Positions 1 through 8,428 of a DNA stretch of 64,000 bases are shown one piece after another. Numbering within the stretch: the stretch's first letter is position 1; every line of letters starts with the position of its first letter. The position numbers and the translations under genes were made by a program. The notes under the pieces were generated by a model. The model was not told the origin of the DNA, did no database searches, and saw only the letters and a program-made list of their open reading frames with translations. The DNA is taken from positions 41,467 to 105,466 of the forward strand of contig CAWIHZ010000015.1 of NCBI GenBank assembly GCA_963835955.1, read 5' to 3'. Source of the DNA: Roseiarcus sp963835955 (GTDB lineage: Bacteria > Pseudomonadota > Alphaproteobacteria > Rhizobiales > Beijerinckiaceae).

Positions 1-236
1 CAGCGGACGCCGGGCGCCATCCGCGCGTCGCGCCCCGGAGTGGCGCCCCAGGTGTTGGAATCTCCGAAGGCGACGACGGTGGGCATGGTTCTGGTCCTAA
101 CGCGAGGTTCAAGGATGCGATCTGCCCAAGATTCGCCGCGCGATCAAGCGGCCTCGGGTCCAACCGCCGATCGGTTGAAGCGCAACAGTTGTCTTAATTT
201 GCCGTCGAGGAAAAAGCGTGATTTGTCGCCCTTGTG
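1..236. other. No gene recognised at the left edge
   Basis: An open frame crosses this stretch on the plus strand, but its translation resembles no catalytic domain I know. It joins the alcohol dehydrogenase relic that starts near 237. It may hold the eroded N-terminal half of that gene, but I see no zinc-ligand or GroES-like motif to support this. Confidence 0.3.
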
Positions 237-795
237 CGAAATAAAGGCGGCGCCGGTCGATGCGGACAACCCGCTGCTGATCATCGGGGCAGGGGGCTTG
301 GGCTTGCCGCGGTCAATTTGACCCGCGCCCTTTACGGCGTCGGACCGACGGTCGCGGACATCGACGCGACAAAACGGCAGGCCGCGCTCGACGCCGGCGC
401 TTCGGCTGCGGTCGATCCGGCCGATCCCGATCTTCGCAAGCGCCTGCTGAAGGAAACCGGCGGATTCTCGACCGCGATCGACTTTGTCGGCGCGGAGACT
501 TCGACCGGGTTCGGCCTCGCCTTGCTGCGCAGGGGAGGGCGCATCTATGTCGTCGGCCTGTTCGGCGGCTCGATTGCAATTCCGCTGGCCGCGCTGCCAA
601 GCGCGCCGTCGGAATCATAGGCTCGTTTGTGGGCTCGCTGCCGGAATTCCTTGAACTGCTCGCGCTCGCCCGCGAGGGGAGAGTCAAGTCGATGCCGAAC
701 GAGACCCGGCCGCTCGATGCGGCTCAACAGTCGCCGGACGACCTGCGCGCGGGCCGCATCCGCGGCCGGATCGTCCTTGCCTCTTGTTGCCGGCC
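237..795 (+). pseudogene. Remnant of a zinc-type (medium-chain) alcohol dehydrogenase, NAD-binding half
   Basis: Three successive frames spell one protein. The first, up to about 300, contains the Rossmann loop LLIIGAGGLGL. The frame then shifts and continues as AVNLTRALYGVG through DFVGAETSTGFGLALLRRGG to about 597. A second shift gives RAVGIIGSFVGSLPEF and ends in DDLRAGRIRGRIVL. The order matches the cofactor-binding and C-terminal part of NAD(P)-dependent alcohol dehydrogenases. The N-terminal catalytic zinc domain is missing. Two single-base indels plus the lost N-terminus make this a pseudogene rather than one sequencing error. Confidence 0.75.
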
Positions 796-816
796 TGGCG
801 CCGGCGCGGCATTAGC

Positions 817-1377
817 TCACGCTCGCGGCGCGATGCGCGCCTGGACGTCTTCGGTCATGGTCTCGATCCGCTCGACCAGCGCTTTCACGGTCTCGGTGAG
901 GTCGGTGTTCTGCTTGATCAGCGCCTCGACGTCCCTGGTCAGGGTCGTGTTCTGCTCGAGCATGTCGACCAACAGTTGAGTTTGTTGCCGCATCTGCGCC
1001 TGCCGCTCCTCGTTGACCTGATGCAACTCCTCGCGATGCTGAGCGTCGGCGATGCTGTTGGCCTTGTCGCGGTCGGCCTGACGGGTCTGGGCGAGCAGGA
1101 TCAGCGGCGCGGCGTATGCCGCCTGCAACGAGAAGGCGAGGTTCAGGAGGATGAACGGATAGACGTCGAACTTCGTCCACCCGACGACGTTGAGCCAGAT
1201 CCAGACGGCGACGATGAGCGTCTGGGCGATCAGAAACGTCGACGTGCCGAAGAAACGGGCGAAAGATTCCGCCTTCTGGCCGAACCAGTCGCTGCCGAAA
1301 ACCGCGTCGAGATGGGCGTGCGGCAGGTGAAACCTGCGCAGGCGTTTATCGCCGTTCCCCGTTTGGCCTAAACTCAC
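817..1377 (-). CDS. DUF1003 family membrane protein
   Basis: Protein of 186 aa. A central hydrophobic region holds two membrane segments (around FLIAQTLIVAVWIWLNVVGW and PFILLNLAFSLQAAYAAPLI), followed by LLAQTRQADRDK, the hallmark of DUF1003 proteins. The C-terminal third is a charged, probably coiled-coil tail rich in Gln, Glu and Thr. I chose the GTG at 1377 because AAAGGAG lies 6 nt upstream; the frame stays open to 1509 without a better ribosome site. The family is of unknown function, often listed as cyclic-nucleotide-binding-like membrane proteins. It is transcribed away from metY. Confidence 0.75.
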   Translation of the reverse strand: MSLGQTGNGDKRLRRFHLPHAHLDAVFGSDWFGQKAESFARFFGTSTFLIAQTLIVAVWIWLNVVGWTKFDVYPFILLNLAFSLQAAYAAPLILLAQTRQADRDKANSIADAQHREELHQVNEERQAQMRQQTQLLVDMLEQNTTLTRDVEALIKQNTDLTETVKALVERIETMTEDVQARIAPRA

Positions 1378-1602
1378 GTGTGTCTCCTTTGGGCGCTCCG
1401 GGCGCATGCCGACGACCCCAAGGCCGGCGCCAGCGCGCCGGCCCGGTCGCGATCCTAACAGAAGAATCAGAATGGTTTTCGCCGGCGACCCCAGGCGCGC
1501 GGAGGACATTCGAGGTTGCGCCGGCGGCGTTGCGGCGCCAATAGGATCGATGGCGAGATTTCGCCTTGCCTTGCGCGAGCGGGCGCGAGTCTCTAATGTC
1601 CC

Positions 1603-1645
1603 GATATTCCACCAAAGTAGAATAGGATATAACTGGAATATCCTA
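1603..1645. promoter_or_regulatory. Two overlapping inverted repeats upstream of metY
   Basis: GATATTCCA (1603-1611) is a perfect inverted repeat of TGGAATATC (1634-1642). TAGGATAT (1623-1630) is a perfect inverted repeat of ATATCCTA (1638-1645). The two 3' arms overlap at 1638-1642, so the stems are mutually exclusive if they form in RNA. As DNA they could be sites for a dimeric repressor. The patch is AT-rich in GC-rich surroundings and lies about 110 nt before the metY start. I could not match it to a SAM riboswitch consensus. Confidence 0.45.
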
Positions 1646-1753
1646 AGTCACTCGTATTAAAAAGAAGCGCTCGCGTTCGTCGCGTCGATTCGAGGGCTTT
1701 CCGAAACGGGCAGGCGACGCGAAAAGAGCAACACGACCCGAGGGAGCCGTTCC

Positions 1754-3040
1754 ATGTCACACAAGCCTGAAACCCTGGCGCTTCACGCGGGCTGGCGCGC
1801 CGACCCGACGACCGGCGCGGTCGCGGTGCCGATTTATCAGACCACCTCGTATCAGTTTCAGAGCGCGGAGCACGCGGCCAATCTGTTCTCGCTGAAGGAG
1901 CTCGGCAACATCTACACCCGGATCATGAATCCGACCAACGACGTGCTGGAGAAGCGGATCGCCGCGCTCGAGGGCGGCGTGGCGGCGCTGGCGCTGTCGA
2001 GCGGCCAGGCGGCGACCGCGTTCGCGGTGCAGAATCTCGCCCGCGCGGGCGACAACATTGTCTCCTCGACCGATCTCTACGGCGGCACCTGGAACCAGTT
2101 CGCCAATACGATGAAGGACATGGGGATCGAGGTGCGCTTCGTCGACCCGGCGGACCCGGAGGATTTCCGCAAAGCCACCGACGCCCGCACCCGCGCCTAT
2201 TACGCCGAGACCCTGCCCAATCCGAAGCTGATCGCGTTTCCGATCGCGGAGGTCGCGGCGATCGGCCGTCCGCTCGGCATTCCGCTGATCATGGACAACA
2301 CCGCCGCCCCGATCCTGACGAGACCGTTCGATCATGGCGCGGCGGTCATCGTCTATTCCTCGACCAAATATCTTGGCGGGCACGGCAATTCGATCGGCGG
2401 CCTCATCGTCGACAGCGGAACCTTTCCTTGGGACGAGCATCCCGAGCGCCAGCCGGCGCTCAACACGCCCGATCCGAGCTATCACGGCGCGATCTGGACC
2501 GAGGCGGTCAAGCCGCTGGGGCCGATCGCCTACATTATCAAGGCGCGCACGACGCTGCTGCGCGACCTCGGGTCCTGCATGTCGCCGTTCAACGCCTTCC
2601 TGACCCTGCAGGGAATCGAGACGGCGCCGCTCAGGATGGAGCGCCACAGCGCCAATGCCTCCGCCGTCGCGGCCTTTCTTTCCAAGCGGCGCGAGGTGTC
2701 GAAAGTGTTCCACCCCTCGCAGCAAAAAGGGGTCGGCAAGAGCCGCGCCGAGAAATACCTGCGCGGCGGGCAGGGCGGCCTGGTCGGCTTCGAGCTCAAG
2801 GCCGGACGCGACGCGGGGCCCAAATTCATCGACGCGCTGAAGCTCTTCTATCACGTCGCCAACATCGGCGACGCGCGCTCTCTGGTCATCCATCCGGCGA
2901 CCACCACCCACTCGCAGCTCTCCCCGTCGGAACAGCTCGCCACCGGCGTGACGGAAGGCTACGTGCGCCTTTCGATCGGCATCGAGCACATCGACGACAT
3001 CCTCGCCGATCTCGACCAGGCGCTGAAGGCGGCGGGGTGA
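1754..3040 (+). CDS. metY: O-acetylhomoserine aminocarboxypropyltransferase/sulfhydrylase (PLP-dependent)
   Basis: Protein of 428 aa, a normal length for the MetY branch of the Cys/Met-metabolism PLP enzymes. It makes homocysteine (or methionine) from O-acetylhomoserine and sulfide (or methanethiol) in the cytoplasm. The cofactor lysine is in SSTKYLGGHGNSIGG (Lys205), followed by the MetY-like LIVDSGTFPW. N-terminal YQTTSY and YTRIMNPT are family motifs. The ATG at 1754 follows GGGAG by 7 nt. The gene is monocistronic and converges with smpB. The AT-rich repeats at 1603-1645 are the likely control region. Confidence 0.9.
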   Translation: MSHKPETLALHAGWRADPTTGAVAVPIYQTTSYQFQSAEHAANLFSLKELGNIYTRIMNPTNDVLEKRIAALEGGVAALALSSGQAATAFAVQNLARAGDNIVSSTDLYGGTWNQFANTMKDMGIEVRFVDPADPEDFRKATDARTRAYYAETLPNPKLIAFPIAEVAAIGRPLGIPLIMDNTAAPILTRPFDHGAAVIVYSSTKYLGGHGNSIGGLIVDSGTFPWDEHPERQPALNTPDPSYHGAIWTEAVKPLGPIAYIIKARTTLLRDLGSCMSPFNAFLTLQGIETAPLRMERHSANASAVAAFLSKRREVSKVFHPSQQKGVGKSRAEKYLRGGQGGLVGFELKAGRDAGPKFIDALKLFYHVANIGDARSLVIHPATTTHSQLSPSEQLATGVTEGYVRLSIGIEHIDDILADLDQALKAAG

Positions 3041-3046
3041 ATGGAG

Positions 3047-3069
3047 GGCGGGGTTAGACCGACCCCGCC
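3047..3069. terminator. Stem-loop between convergent metY and smpB
   Basis: GGCGGGGT (3047-3054) and ACCCCGCC (3062-3069) form a perfect 8-bp stem with a 7-nt loop, starting 6 nt after the metY stop and ending 6 nt before the smpB stop. There is no clear T-run on either side, so calling it a bidirectional terminator rests on position and stem strength. Confidence 0.5.
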
Positions 3070-3074
3070 TCCCC

Positions 3075-3551
3075 CTATCCCCTTTCGCGCATCAGCCGCG
3101 ACTTGTCGCGGTTCCAGTCGCGCTGCTTTTCGCTCTCCCGCTTGTCGTGCAGCTTCTTGCCCCGGCCGAGCGCGATCGCGATCTTGGCTCTGCCTTTGGC
3201 GTTGAAATAGATGCGCAGCGGCACGATCGTCATGCCCTCGCGCTCGACCCCTTTGGCGAGTTTGGCGATCTCCTTGGCGTGCAGCAACAGCTTGCGCGGG
3301 CGCTTGGGCTCGTGGTTGAAGCGATTGGCCTGAAGATATTCGGGGATGTTGGCGTTGTAGAGGATCACCTCGCCGTTGCGGTCGACCGAGGCGTAGCTCT
3401 CGGCCACCGTCGCCTTGCCGCTGCGCAGCGATTTGACCTCGGTTCCGGTCAGCATCAGCCCCGCTTCGAAGATCTCGCCGATTTCGTAGTCGAAACGCGC
3501 GCGCCGGTTGTCGGCGACGAGCTTGTAGTTCGGCTTCTCCTTCTCGACCAC
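3075..3551 (-). CDS. smpB: SsrA-binding protein SmpB
   Basis: Protein of 158 aa. It binds tmRNA and loads it onto stalled ribosomes for trans-translation. The signature stretches are all present: NRRARFDYEI, TGTEVKSLRSGK, ANIPEY and RPRKLLLHAKEI, then the basic tail with GRGKKLHDKRE and RDWNRDKSRLMRERG that inserts into the decoding centre. It lies 10 nt downstream of dapA on the same strand and is probably cotranscribed; this pair is common in Alphaproteobacteria. The tmRNA gene itself is not in the window. Confidence 0.97.
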   Translation of the reverse strand: MVEKEKPNYKLVADNRRARFDYEIGEIFEAGLMLTGTEVKSLRSGKATVAESYASVDRNGEVILYNANIPEYLQANRFNHEPKRPRKLLLHAKEIAKLAKGVEREGMTIVPLRIYFNAKGRAKIAIALGRGKKLHDKRESEKQRDWNRDKSRLMRERG

Positions 3552-3561
3552 GTCGGCGCGC

Positions 3562-4449
3562 TCAGGCGTTGAGCACGCCGGCGTGCACCATCGCGCGCCG
3601 GATCTGGGCCTCGGTCTGCTGGGCGATCGGAACCAGCGGCAGGCGGGTCTCGGAGCGGGCCCGGCCGAGCAGACTCAGCGCGTATTTCGCGCCGTTGACG
3701 CCGGGTTCGGCGAAAATCGCCAGATGCAGCGGCGTCAGGCGGTCCTGGATGCGCAGCGCCTCGGCCCAGTCGCCGTTGAAGGTCGCCTCCATCAATTGCG
3801 CGCATGGCCCGGGCGCGATATTGGCGGTGACCGAGATGCAGCCGTGTCCGCCGGCGGCCATGGCCGCGAGCGCGGTCATGTCTTCGCCTGAAAGTTGGAT
3901 AAAGTCAGGTCCGATGGCGAGTTGCTGGCGAGAGACGCGGCCGACGTCGCCGGTCGCGTCCTTGACGCCGACGATATTGGGAAGCTCGGCCAGCCGCTTC
4001 ATCGTGTCGACCGACATGTCGACCACGCTGCGGGGGGGGATATTGTAAATGATGATCGGAATGCCGATTGCGTCGTTGACGGCCTTGAAGTGCCGGTAGA
4101 GCCCTTCCTGCGTCGGCTTGTTGTAATAAGGGGTGACGACCAGAACGGCGTCGGCGCCCGCGCCTTCGGCGTGGCGGGCGAGGTCGATCGCCTCGGCCGT
4201 ATTGTTGGAGCCGGCGCCCGCGATCACTGGAACCCGGCCGCGCGCCTCGTCGATGCAAATGTCGACGGCGCGCCGGTGCTCCTCGTGGCTCAACGTCGGA
4301 CTTTCCCCGGTCGTGCCGACCGGAACCAGCCCGTGCGAGCCGGAGGCGATCTGCCAGTCGATCAGCGCGCGGTAGGCCAACTCGTCGATTTTGCCGTCCT
4401 TGAAGGGCGTGACCAGGGCTGGCATCGATCCATGAAATTTCGCCCGCAT
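3562..4449 (-). CDS. dapA: 4-hydroxy-tetrahydrodipicolinate synthase DapA
   Basis: Protein of 295 aa from the ATG at 4449. It condenses pyruvate with aspartate semialdehyde in lysine and diaminopimelate synthesis. Visible landmarks are GTTGES (45-50), Tyr135 in IIYNIPPR, and the Schiff-base lysine in GVKDATGD (Lys163). The frame stays open to 4518, but the added residues are arginine-rich and unlike DapA N-termini, whereas MRAKFHGSMPALVTPF is typical. smpB follows directly. It is divergent from the lytic transglycosylase region. Confidence 0.95.
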   Translation of the reverse strand: MRAKFHGSMPALVTPFKDGKIDELAYRALIDWQIASGSHGLVPVGTTGESPTLSHEEHRRAVDICIDEARGRVPVIAGAGSNNTAEAIDLARHAEGAGADAVLVVTPYYNKPTQEGLYRHFKAVNDAIGIPIIIYNIPPRSVVDMSVDTMKRLAELPNIVGVKDATGDVGRVSRQQLAIGPDFIQLSGEDMTALAAMAAGGHGCISVTANIAPGPCAQLMEATFNGDWAEALRIQDRLTPLHLAIFAEPGVNGAKYALSLLGRARSETRLPLVPIAQQTEAQIRRAMVHAGVLNA

Positions 4450-4592
4450 TTCCACATCTCGCTTCCGGCTCGCGCGGCGGAAGAACCTTGTTCCCGCCAT
4501 GTCCGCTCGCGGACACATAGCCCCGGCGCGACGCGCGCGAAAGGGGAAAGGCGTCGCCTGCCGATGGTTAACGCTTCATCAGCACTGTCCCT

Positions 4593-4615
4593 CCATCCTC
4601 GCGCGCGAGGGATGG
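4593..4615 (+). promoter_or_regulatory. Hairpin masking the ribosome site of the ORF at 4620
   Basis: CCATCCTCGCG pairs with CGCGAGGGATGG (one bulged G), ending 4 nt before the ATG at 4620. The only good Shine-Dalgarno-like run, AGGG, lies inside the 3' arm. If it forms in RNA, the stem would hide the ribosome site. Read directly from sequence; no function is known. Confidence 0.4.
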
Positions 4616-4619
4616 ACCC

Positions 4620-4739
4620 ATGACGATTCTCCGCCCACGCACGCTGCTCGGCGTTTGCGGCGCCGCAGCGCTGATCCTCCTCGTCCCGTTCAGGGGCCGC
4701 GAGGTCGTTGAAGTCCGCGTTCCCGAGTTCGATGACTGA
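4620..4739 (+). CDS. Signal-peptide-like short ORF overlapping the start of slt
   Basis: A 39-codon frame encoding a basic start (MTILRPRT) and a hydrophobic core (LLGVCGAAALILLVP), which looks like a signal peptide or membrane anchor. It ends at a TGA that overlaps the ATG of the transglycosylase frame (ATGACTGA). The transglycosylase frame has no export signal of its own, and an in-frame stop lies at 4672, so this ORF is best explained as the missing N-terminus displaced by one frame. It could instead be a genuine leader peptide coupled to slt. Confidence 0.45.
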   Translation: MTILRPRTLLGVCGAAALILLVPFRGREVVEVRVPEFDD

Positions 4740-6945
4740 GGCGCCGGCTGCCCTCTCCGGCGTTGCTCTGCCGCCCGACGAGGTTGCGAGCGACGCCGAA
4801 CTCGCGTCGCAATTCTCCCCACGCTCGGCTGAGACGGCCGCGACGGCGATCGTAGGCTCCGCCGCCGCGCCCTCGGCGGCTGCGCCGCCTGACGCGAACG
4901 CCGCCGGCGCCGAATTTACCGCGGGAACCCTGCCGGGCCATTTGGACACGGCTGCGACGGCAAGCCTCGAGCCGGCCGCCGCTTCCCCCGCGCCGTCCGC
5001 CGTCTCCCCGGCCGCCGCTCCAGAAGCTCCTCCGGCGGCTCGGCAAGAGGCGTCGGCGCCGCCGGAGCCGGCCTACGGTTCCGCCGCGGCGCAGCTCTAT
5101 CGCAAGGGCGACGCCGTCGGCCTGGCGGCGCTCGCCAAGGCGGCGCGCGATCCGGACCAGCGTCTGGCGCTGGAATGGGCGTCGCTGCGCTCGGACGCTC
5201 ATCCGTCATTCGCGGCGCTGGCCGCCTTCGCCCACGCCCATCCCGGCTGGCCGGACGGAGGGTGGATCCGGCGCTGGCAGGAAGGCGACTTGCTGGTCGA
5301 TTCCGAGCCGCCGGCGAAAGTCGCGGCGTTCTTCGCCGCTGGGCCGCCGCGATCAGGCGCGGGGGCGATCGTCGCCGCTCGCGCGGCGAGAGCGGCCGGC
5401 CACGCCGGCGAGGCGGGGCGGATCATTCGCGCGTTGTGGCGCGACGGCAATTTCGACTTCTCGAGCGAAAGCGTCATCCTGCGCGAATTCGGCGCCGAGC
5501 TCACCAGGGCCGACCACAAATATCGCGCCGACCGCCTGCTCTACGCCGAGAGTTTCGCCCCCGCCCTGCGCGCCGCCGCGCTCGCCGGCCCCGACGTCGT
5601 GGCGCTCGCCCGGGCCCGGATCGCGGCGGCTCGCGGGCCGCTGACGCCCGCGCTGGCGATGGCGGTTCCCCCCGCGCTCAGGAACGATCCGGGTCTCCTG
5701 TTCGCCCGCATCCAGGACGCCCGTCGATCGAACCGCGCCTATGAGGCGGCGACGCTGCTCGAGCTGGCGCCGCACGATCGCGCCTTGCTGATCAATCCCG
5801 ACCGGTGGTGGAGCGAACGGCGGATGGTCGCGCGCGAACTGCTCGATCTCGATGAGCCGCGCCTCGCGTTCGAGCTTTGCGACAATGCGGTCCGGCCCGA
5901 CGATTCCGCCGACCAGGTCGACGCCGCCTTCCATGCCGGCTGGATCGCGTTGCGTTTCCTGAGCGACCCGCGCGCCGCCGAACTACGTTTCGAACGGGCC
6001 GCCGAGGCGGCCGAAACCCCGATCTCGATCGCCCGAGCCGCCTATTGGCGCGCTCGCGCGCTCGAAGCGATGGGCGATTCCGACGATGCGAAAGTCCTCT
6101 ACGAAAGCGCGGCGAGCGAGCCGATCGCCTATTATGGCCAGCTCGCCGCCCAGCGTCTGGGCGAGAAGCGGCTGGCCCTGCGCGCGCCGATCGCCGCCGC
6201 TGAGGGCGAAAAGCGCCGGGAGGCGGTTCGCGCGGCGGAGGCGCTTTACGCCGACGGGCTCGACGACCTCGCCTCCGGGCTCGCCTTCGACGCCGCCAGG
6301 AAATGGCGGGACGAATCCCAGCTCGCGGCGATGGCCGAGGTCGTCAAGCGCTTCGGCGAAGCGGCGACGCAGGTCGTCTTCGGCAAGCTCGCGACCATCC
6401 GAGGCTACGGTTTCGACGCGATGGCGTTTCCCTCTTCCGGCGTGCCGGCCTTTCTGCCGCTGCCTCATTCGGCCGACCTGGCCAGCGTCTACGCGGTCGC
6501 CCGGCAGGAAAGCGAATTCCTCTGGCAGGCGTCCTCTGGCGCGGGGGCCAAGGGTCTCATGCAGCTTCTTCCGTCAACGGCGGCTTCGACCGCGCGTCGC
6601 GCCGGCGTCGCCTTCGACTACGCGCGCCTCCTCGTCGATCCAGCCTTCAACACCCAGCTCGGCGCGGCCTTTCTCGGTCAGGTGCTTCAGGACGAGGGCG
6701 GCTCGCGCGCCTTGGCGTTCGCGGCCTATAACGCCGGCGGCGGCCGGGTGGCGCAATGGATCGCGGCGCACGGCGATCCGCGAACCGGCGGCGTCGACCT
6801 CGTCGACTGGATCGAGCGCATTCCCTTCGAAGAAACGCGCGACTACGTCGAGCGGGTCAGCGAGAATCTCGGCGTCTATCGCCAGCGCCTGGCCGACGAC
6901 CCGCCGGCGCCGGCGCCGATCTCGGCGCGGATGGCGCGCGAGTAG
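4732..6945 (+). CDS. Soluble lytic murein transglycosylase (Slt-like)
   Basis: About 737 aa from the ATG at 4732 (a TTG at 4708 is also in frame). It starts with a roughly 120-residue Ala/Pro-rich low-complexity stretch. An alpha-solenoid of helical repeats follows, then a C-terminal SLT domain. The catalytic glutamate is in ARQESEF, followed by GAKGLMQLLPSTA, FAAYNAGGGRV and ETRDYVERV, all typical of Slt70-type enzymes that cut peptidoglycan to 1,6-anhydromuropeptides. The protein should be periplasmic, yet this frame lacks a signal peptide; see the ORF at 4620-4739. Confidence 0.88.
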   Translation: MTEAPAALSGVALPPDEVASDAELASQFSPRSAETAATAIVGSAAAPSAAAPPDANAAGAEFTAGTLPGHLDTAATASLEPAAASPAPSAVSPAAAPEAPPAARQEASAPPEPAYGSAAAQLYRKGDAVGLAALAKAARDPDQRLALEWASLRSDAHPSFAALAAFAHAHPGWPDGGWIRRWQEGDLLVDSEPPAKVAAFFAAGPPRSGAGAIVAARAARAAGHAGEAGRIIRALWRDGNFDFSSESVILREFGAELTRADHKYRADRLLYAESFAPALRAAALAGPDVVALARARIAAARGPLTPALAMAVPPALRNDPGLLFARIQDARRSNRAYEAATLLELAPHDRALLINPDRWWSERRMVARELLDLDEPRLAFELCDNAVRPDDSADQVDAAFHAGWIALRFLSDPRAAELRFERAAEAAETPISIARAAYWRARALEAMGDSDDAKVLYESAASEPIAYYGQLAAQRLGEKRLALRAPIAAAEGEKRREAVRAAEALYADGLDDLASGLAFDAARKWRDESQLAAMAEVVKRFGEAATQVVFGKLATIRGYGFDAMAFPSSGVPAFLPLPHSADLASVYAVARQESEFLWQASSGAGAKGLMQLLPSTAASTARRAGVAFDYARLLVDPAFNTQLGAAFLGQVLQDEGGSRALAFAAYNAGGGRVAQWIAAHGDPRTGGVDLVDWIERIPFEETRDYVERVSENLGVYRQRLADDPPAPAPISARMARE

Positions 6946-7117
6946 GGGTGAGGACCCGACTGAAACCCAACCGCTCTGCCGAAACGGGATTGGGTCCCGA
7001 CCGGGCTTCGCGCGCCAGGCGCAGCGATGTCGGGTTCAGAATCGAAAGCACAATCGGAACCTTTTTCGCTGATTTGAGTTTCCCACCAGACCTGTCGCAA
7101 CCATGAAAGGATAACCC

Positions 7118-7477
7118 ATGGATAAGACGATGATCGGAGTCCTGACGGGCGCGTCTGCGCTTGCGCTGGTCAGCGGCGTCGGGGGCGCGGCCGCTTCTTC
7201 GCTGGATCAAGCGAACGCATTGCAGCCTGCGCGATCCTTTGCCGACCTGCTGGAGCCAATTCCCCACGCCACCGACGTCCTACGTGCGGAAAATGAGCGA
7301 AGCGCGGCCAACGCGGAGCAGCAGCCTTTGGAGCTGACGCAATATTACCATCATCATCACCATCACCACCACCACCACCATCGATACTGGCCATGGCGTC
7401 CGCAGTACCATTGGCGATGGGGATATTCTCACCATCATCACCACCATCACCATCAGCATAACTACTTGCAATACTGA
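7118..7477 (+). CDS. Secreted poly-histidine protein
   Basis: Protein of 119 aa. An N-terminal signal peptide (MDKTMIGVLTGASALALVSG, probable cleavage near GAAAS) is followed by a short acidic linker, then a run of 11 consecutive His, an aromatic Tyr/Trp/Arg segment and a second run of 8 His. No catalytic domain is present. His tracts in exported proteins suggest binding of divalent metals such as Ni, Zn or Cu; this is inference. GAAAGGAT precedes the ATG. The CAT/CAC repeats are mixed codons, not a pure microsatellite. Confidence 0.8.
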   Translation: MDKTMIGVLTGASALALVSGVGGAAASSLDQANALQPARSFADLLEPIPHATDVLRAENERSAANAEQQPLELTQYYHHHHHHHHHHHRYWPWRPQYHWRWGYSHHHHHHHHQHNYLQY

Positions 7478-7519
7478 CGGCGCAGGCCAAATAATTTGGC
7501 GGGGCTTGTCTTTCGAGAA

Positions 7520-7537
7520 CGCGCGTCTCGACGCGCG
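7520..7537. terminator. Stem-loop between convergent genes
   Basis: CGCGCGT (7520-7526) and ACGCGCG (7531-7537) form a perfect 7-bp stem around a 4-nt loop, between the poly-His gene and the convergent gene at 7550. No T-run follows on either strand. Confidence 0.4.
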
Positions 7538-7549
7538 GTCGCCGCCCCT

Positions 7550-8279
7550 TCAGGGCTGCCGCTTCGCCCTCTCGTGAGCGGCGCCGAGAAGGTGACGATA
7601 CGTGCCGTCGAACACCGTGTCGGTTGCTGACGTCCATTGCGTCTCGGCCGAAAGCGTGCTGCGACTTTTGTAGATGCGTCGCGACTGCAGTTCTCGCTCG
7701 GCTGCTTCCTCGTCCGGCATCGGAACCAGCTCGAACTCGACCTCCTCGGGCACGATCAGGATTTGCACGAACGGCTCTCCCGGCCGAAAAATATGGACGG
7801 CGCCCTCGGGCGGCGACTTGAACACCAGGAAATACACCATCGGCCACCATCTGCGAATCAACGCCGGAACGGCGATCGGCGTGGAATCGGTCGGGTCGGT
7901 GTAGAAGCGGGGATGCGGCTCGATCCGGATCGCAAATCCTTCCTCGACTTTCAGATCCAGCGACAATTGGTAGGTGTAGTAGAGATCGCCGAAGGTGCGG
8001 AACGGCGGCCATTGCCCGCCGTGATCGGCCGGCGCTGGCCCAAAGTCGCCGTCGAGCACGAGCTTGCCGTCAACCCTGCCGAACTCGAAACTCATTCTCA
8101 TAAGGGTAGAACAATTCAATTCCGTAGCGCGCGGCTTCGGAGAAGGGGAGACAGTGCCAGGCCTGCTCCATCGATCCGTCCTTGCGCGGCTCTCGTTGGC
8201 CGCCCCAGCCGGGAACTTCGAGCCTGGTGCGGCGCGGATTGAGGCCGGGAGTGAATGAGCGATATTTGACCTGCGCCAT
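7550..8279 (-). CDS. Conserved protein of unknown function, split by one frameshift
   Basis: Two frames join into one protein of about 240 aa. The first, from the ATG at 8279, reads MAQVKYRSFTPGLNPRRTRL through YGIELFYPYENEFRV and ends at a stop. The second continues with VDGKLVLDGDFGPAP, FYTDPTDSTPIAVPA and HIFRPGEPF. Removing one G from the GGG near 8072 restores a single frame. There is no signal peptide or membrane segment. I cannot assign a family or function. Either the gene is freshly broken or a base was miscalled in the G run. Confidence 0.6.
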
Positions 8280-8428
8280 CGGCCTTTCTCCTATCTATTG
8301 CGCCCGTTATAATAGCCTTTTGAGCCAGTTCGTTCCCTCGACCGCGCGAGGCGGTTTCCGATTCCACTTGGCCTTTCATTACCGACTTTCCAACGGCTAG
8401 GCTGCCGGCTGACCAAAAGAGAGGGACA

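Noticed and set aside
1590..1753. SAM riboswitch upstream of metY
   Set aside because: No match to SAM-I or SAM-II cores that I can recall; reported only as an unassigned double inverted repeat.
1757..2989. Long open frame antisense to metY (410 codons)
   Set aside because: Mirror of GC-rich coding DNA; arginine/glycine-rich composition, no motif, and metY on the other strand is unmistakable.
7340..7475. CAT/CAC tandem repeat as a microsatellite or repeat element
   Set aside because: It is the in-frame His coding of the secreted protein, with mixed synonymous codons.
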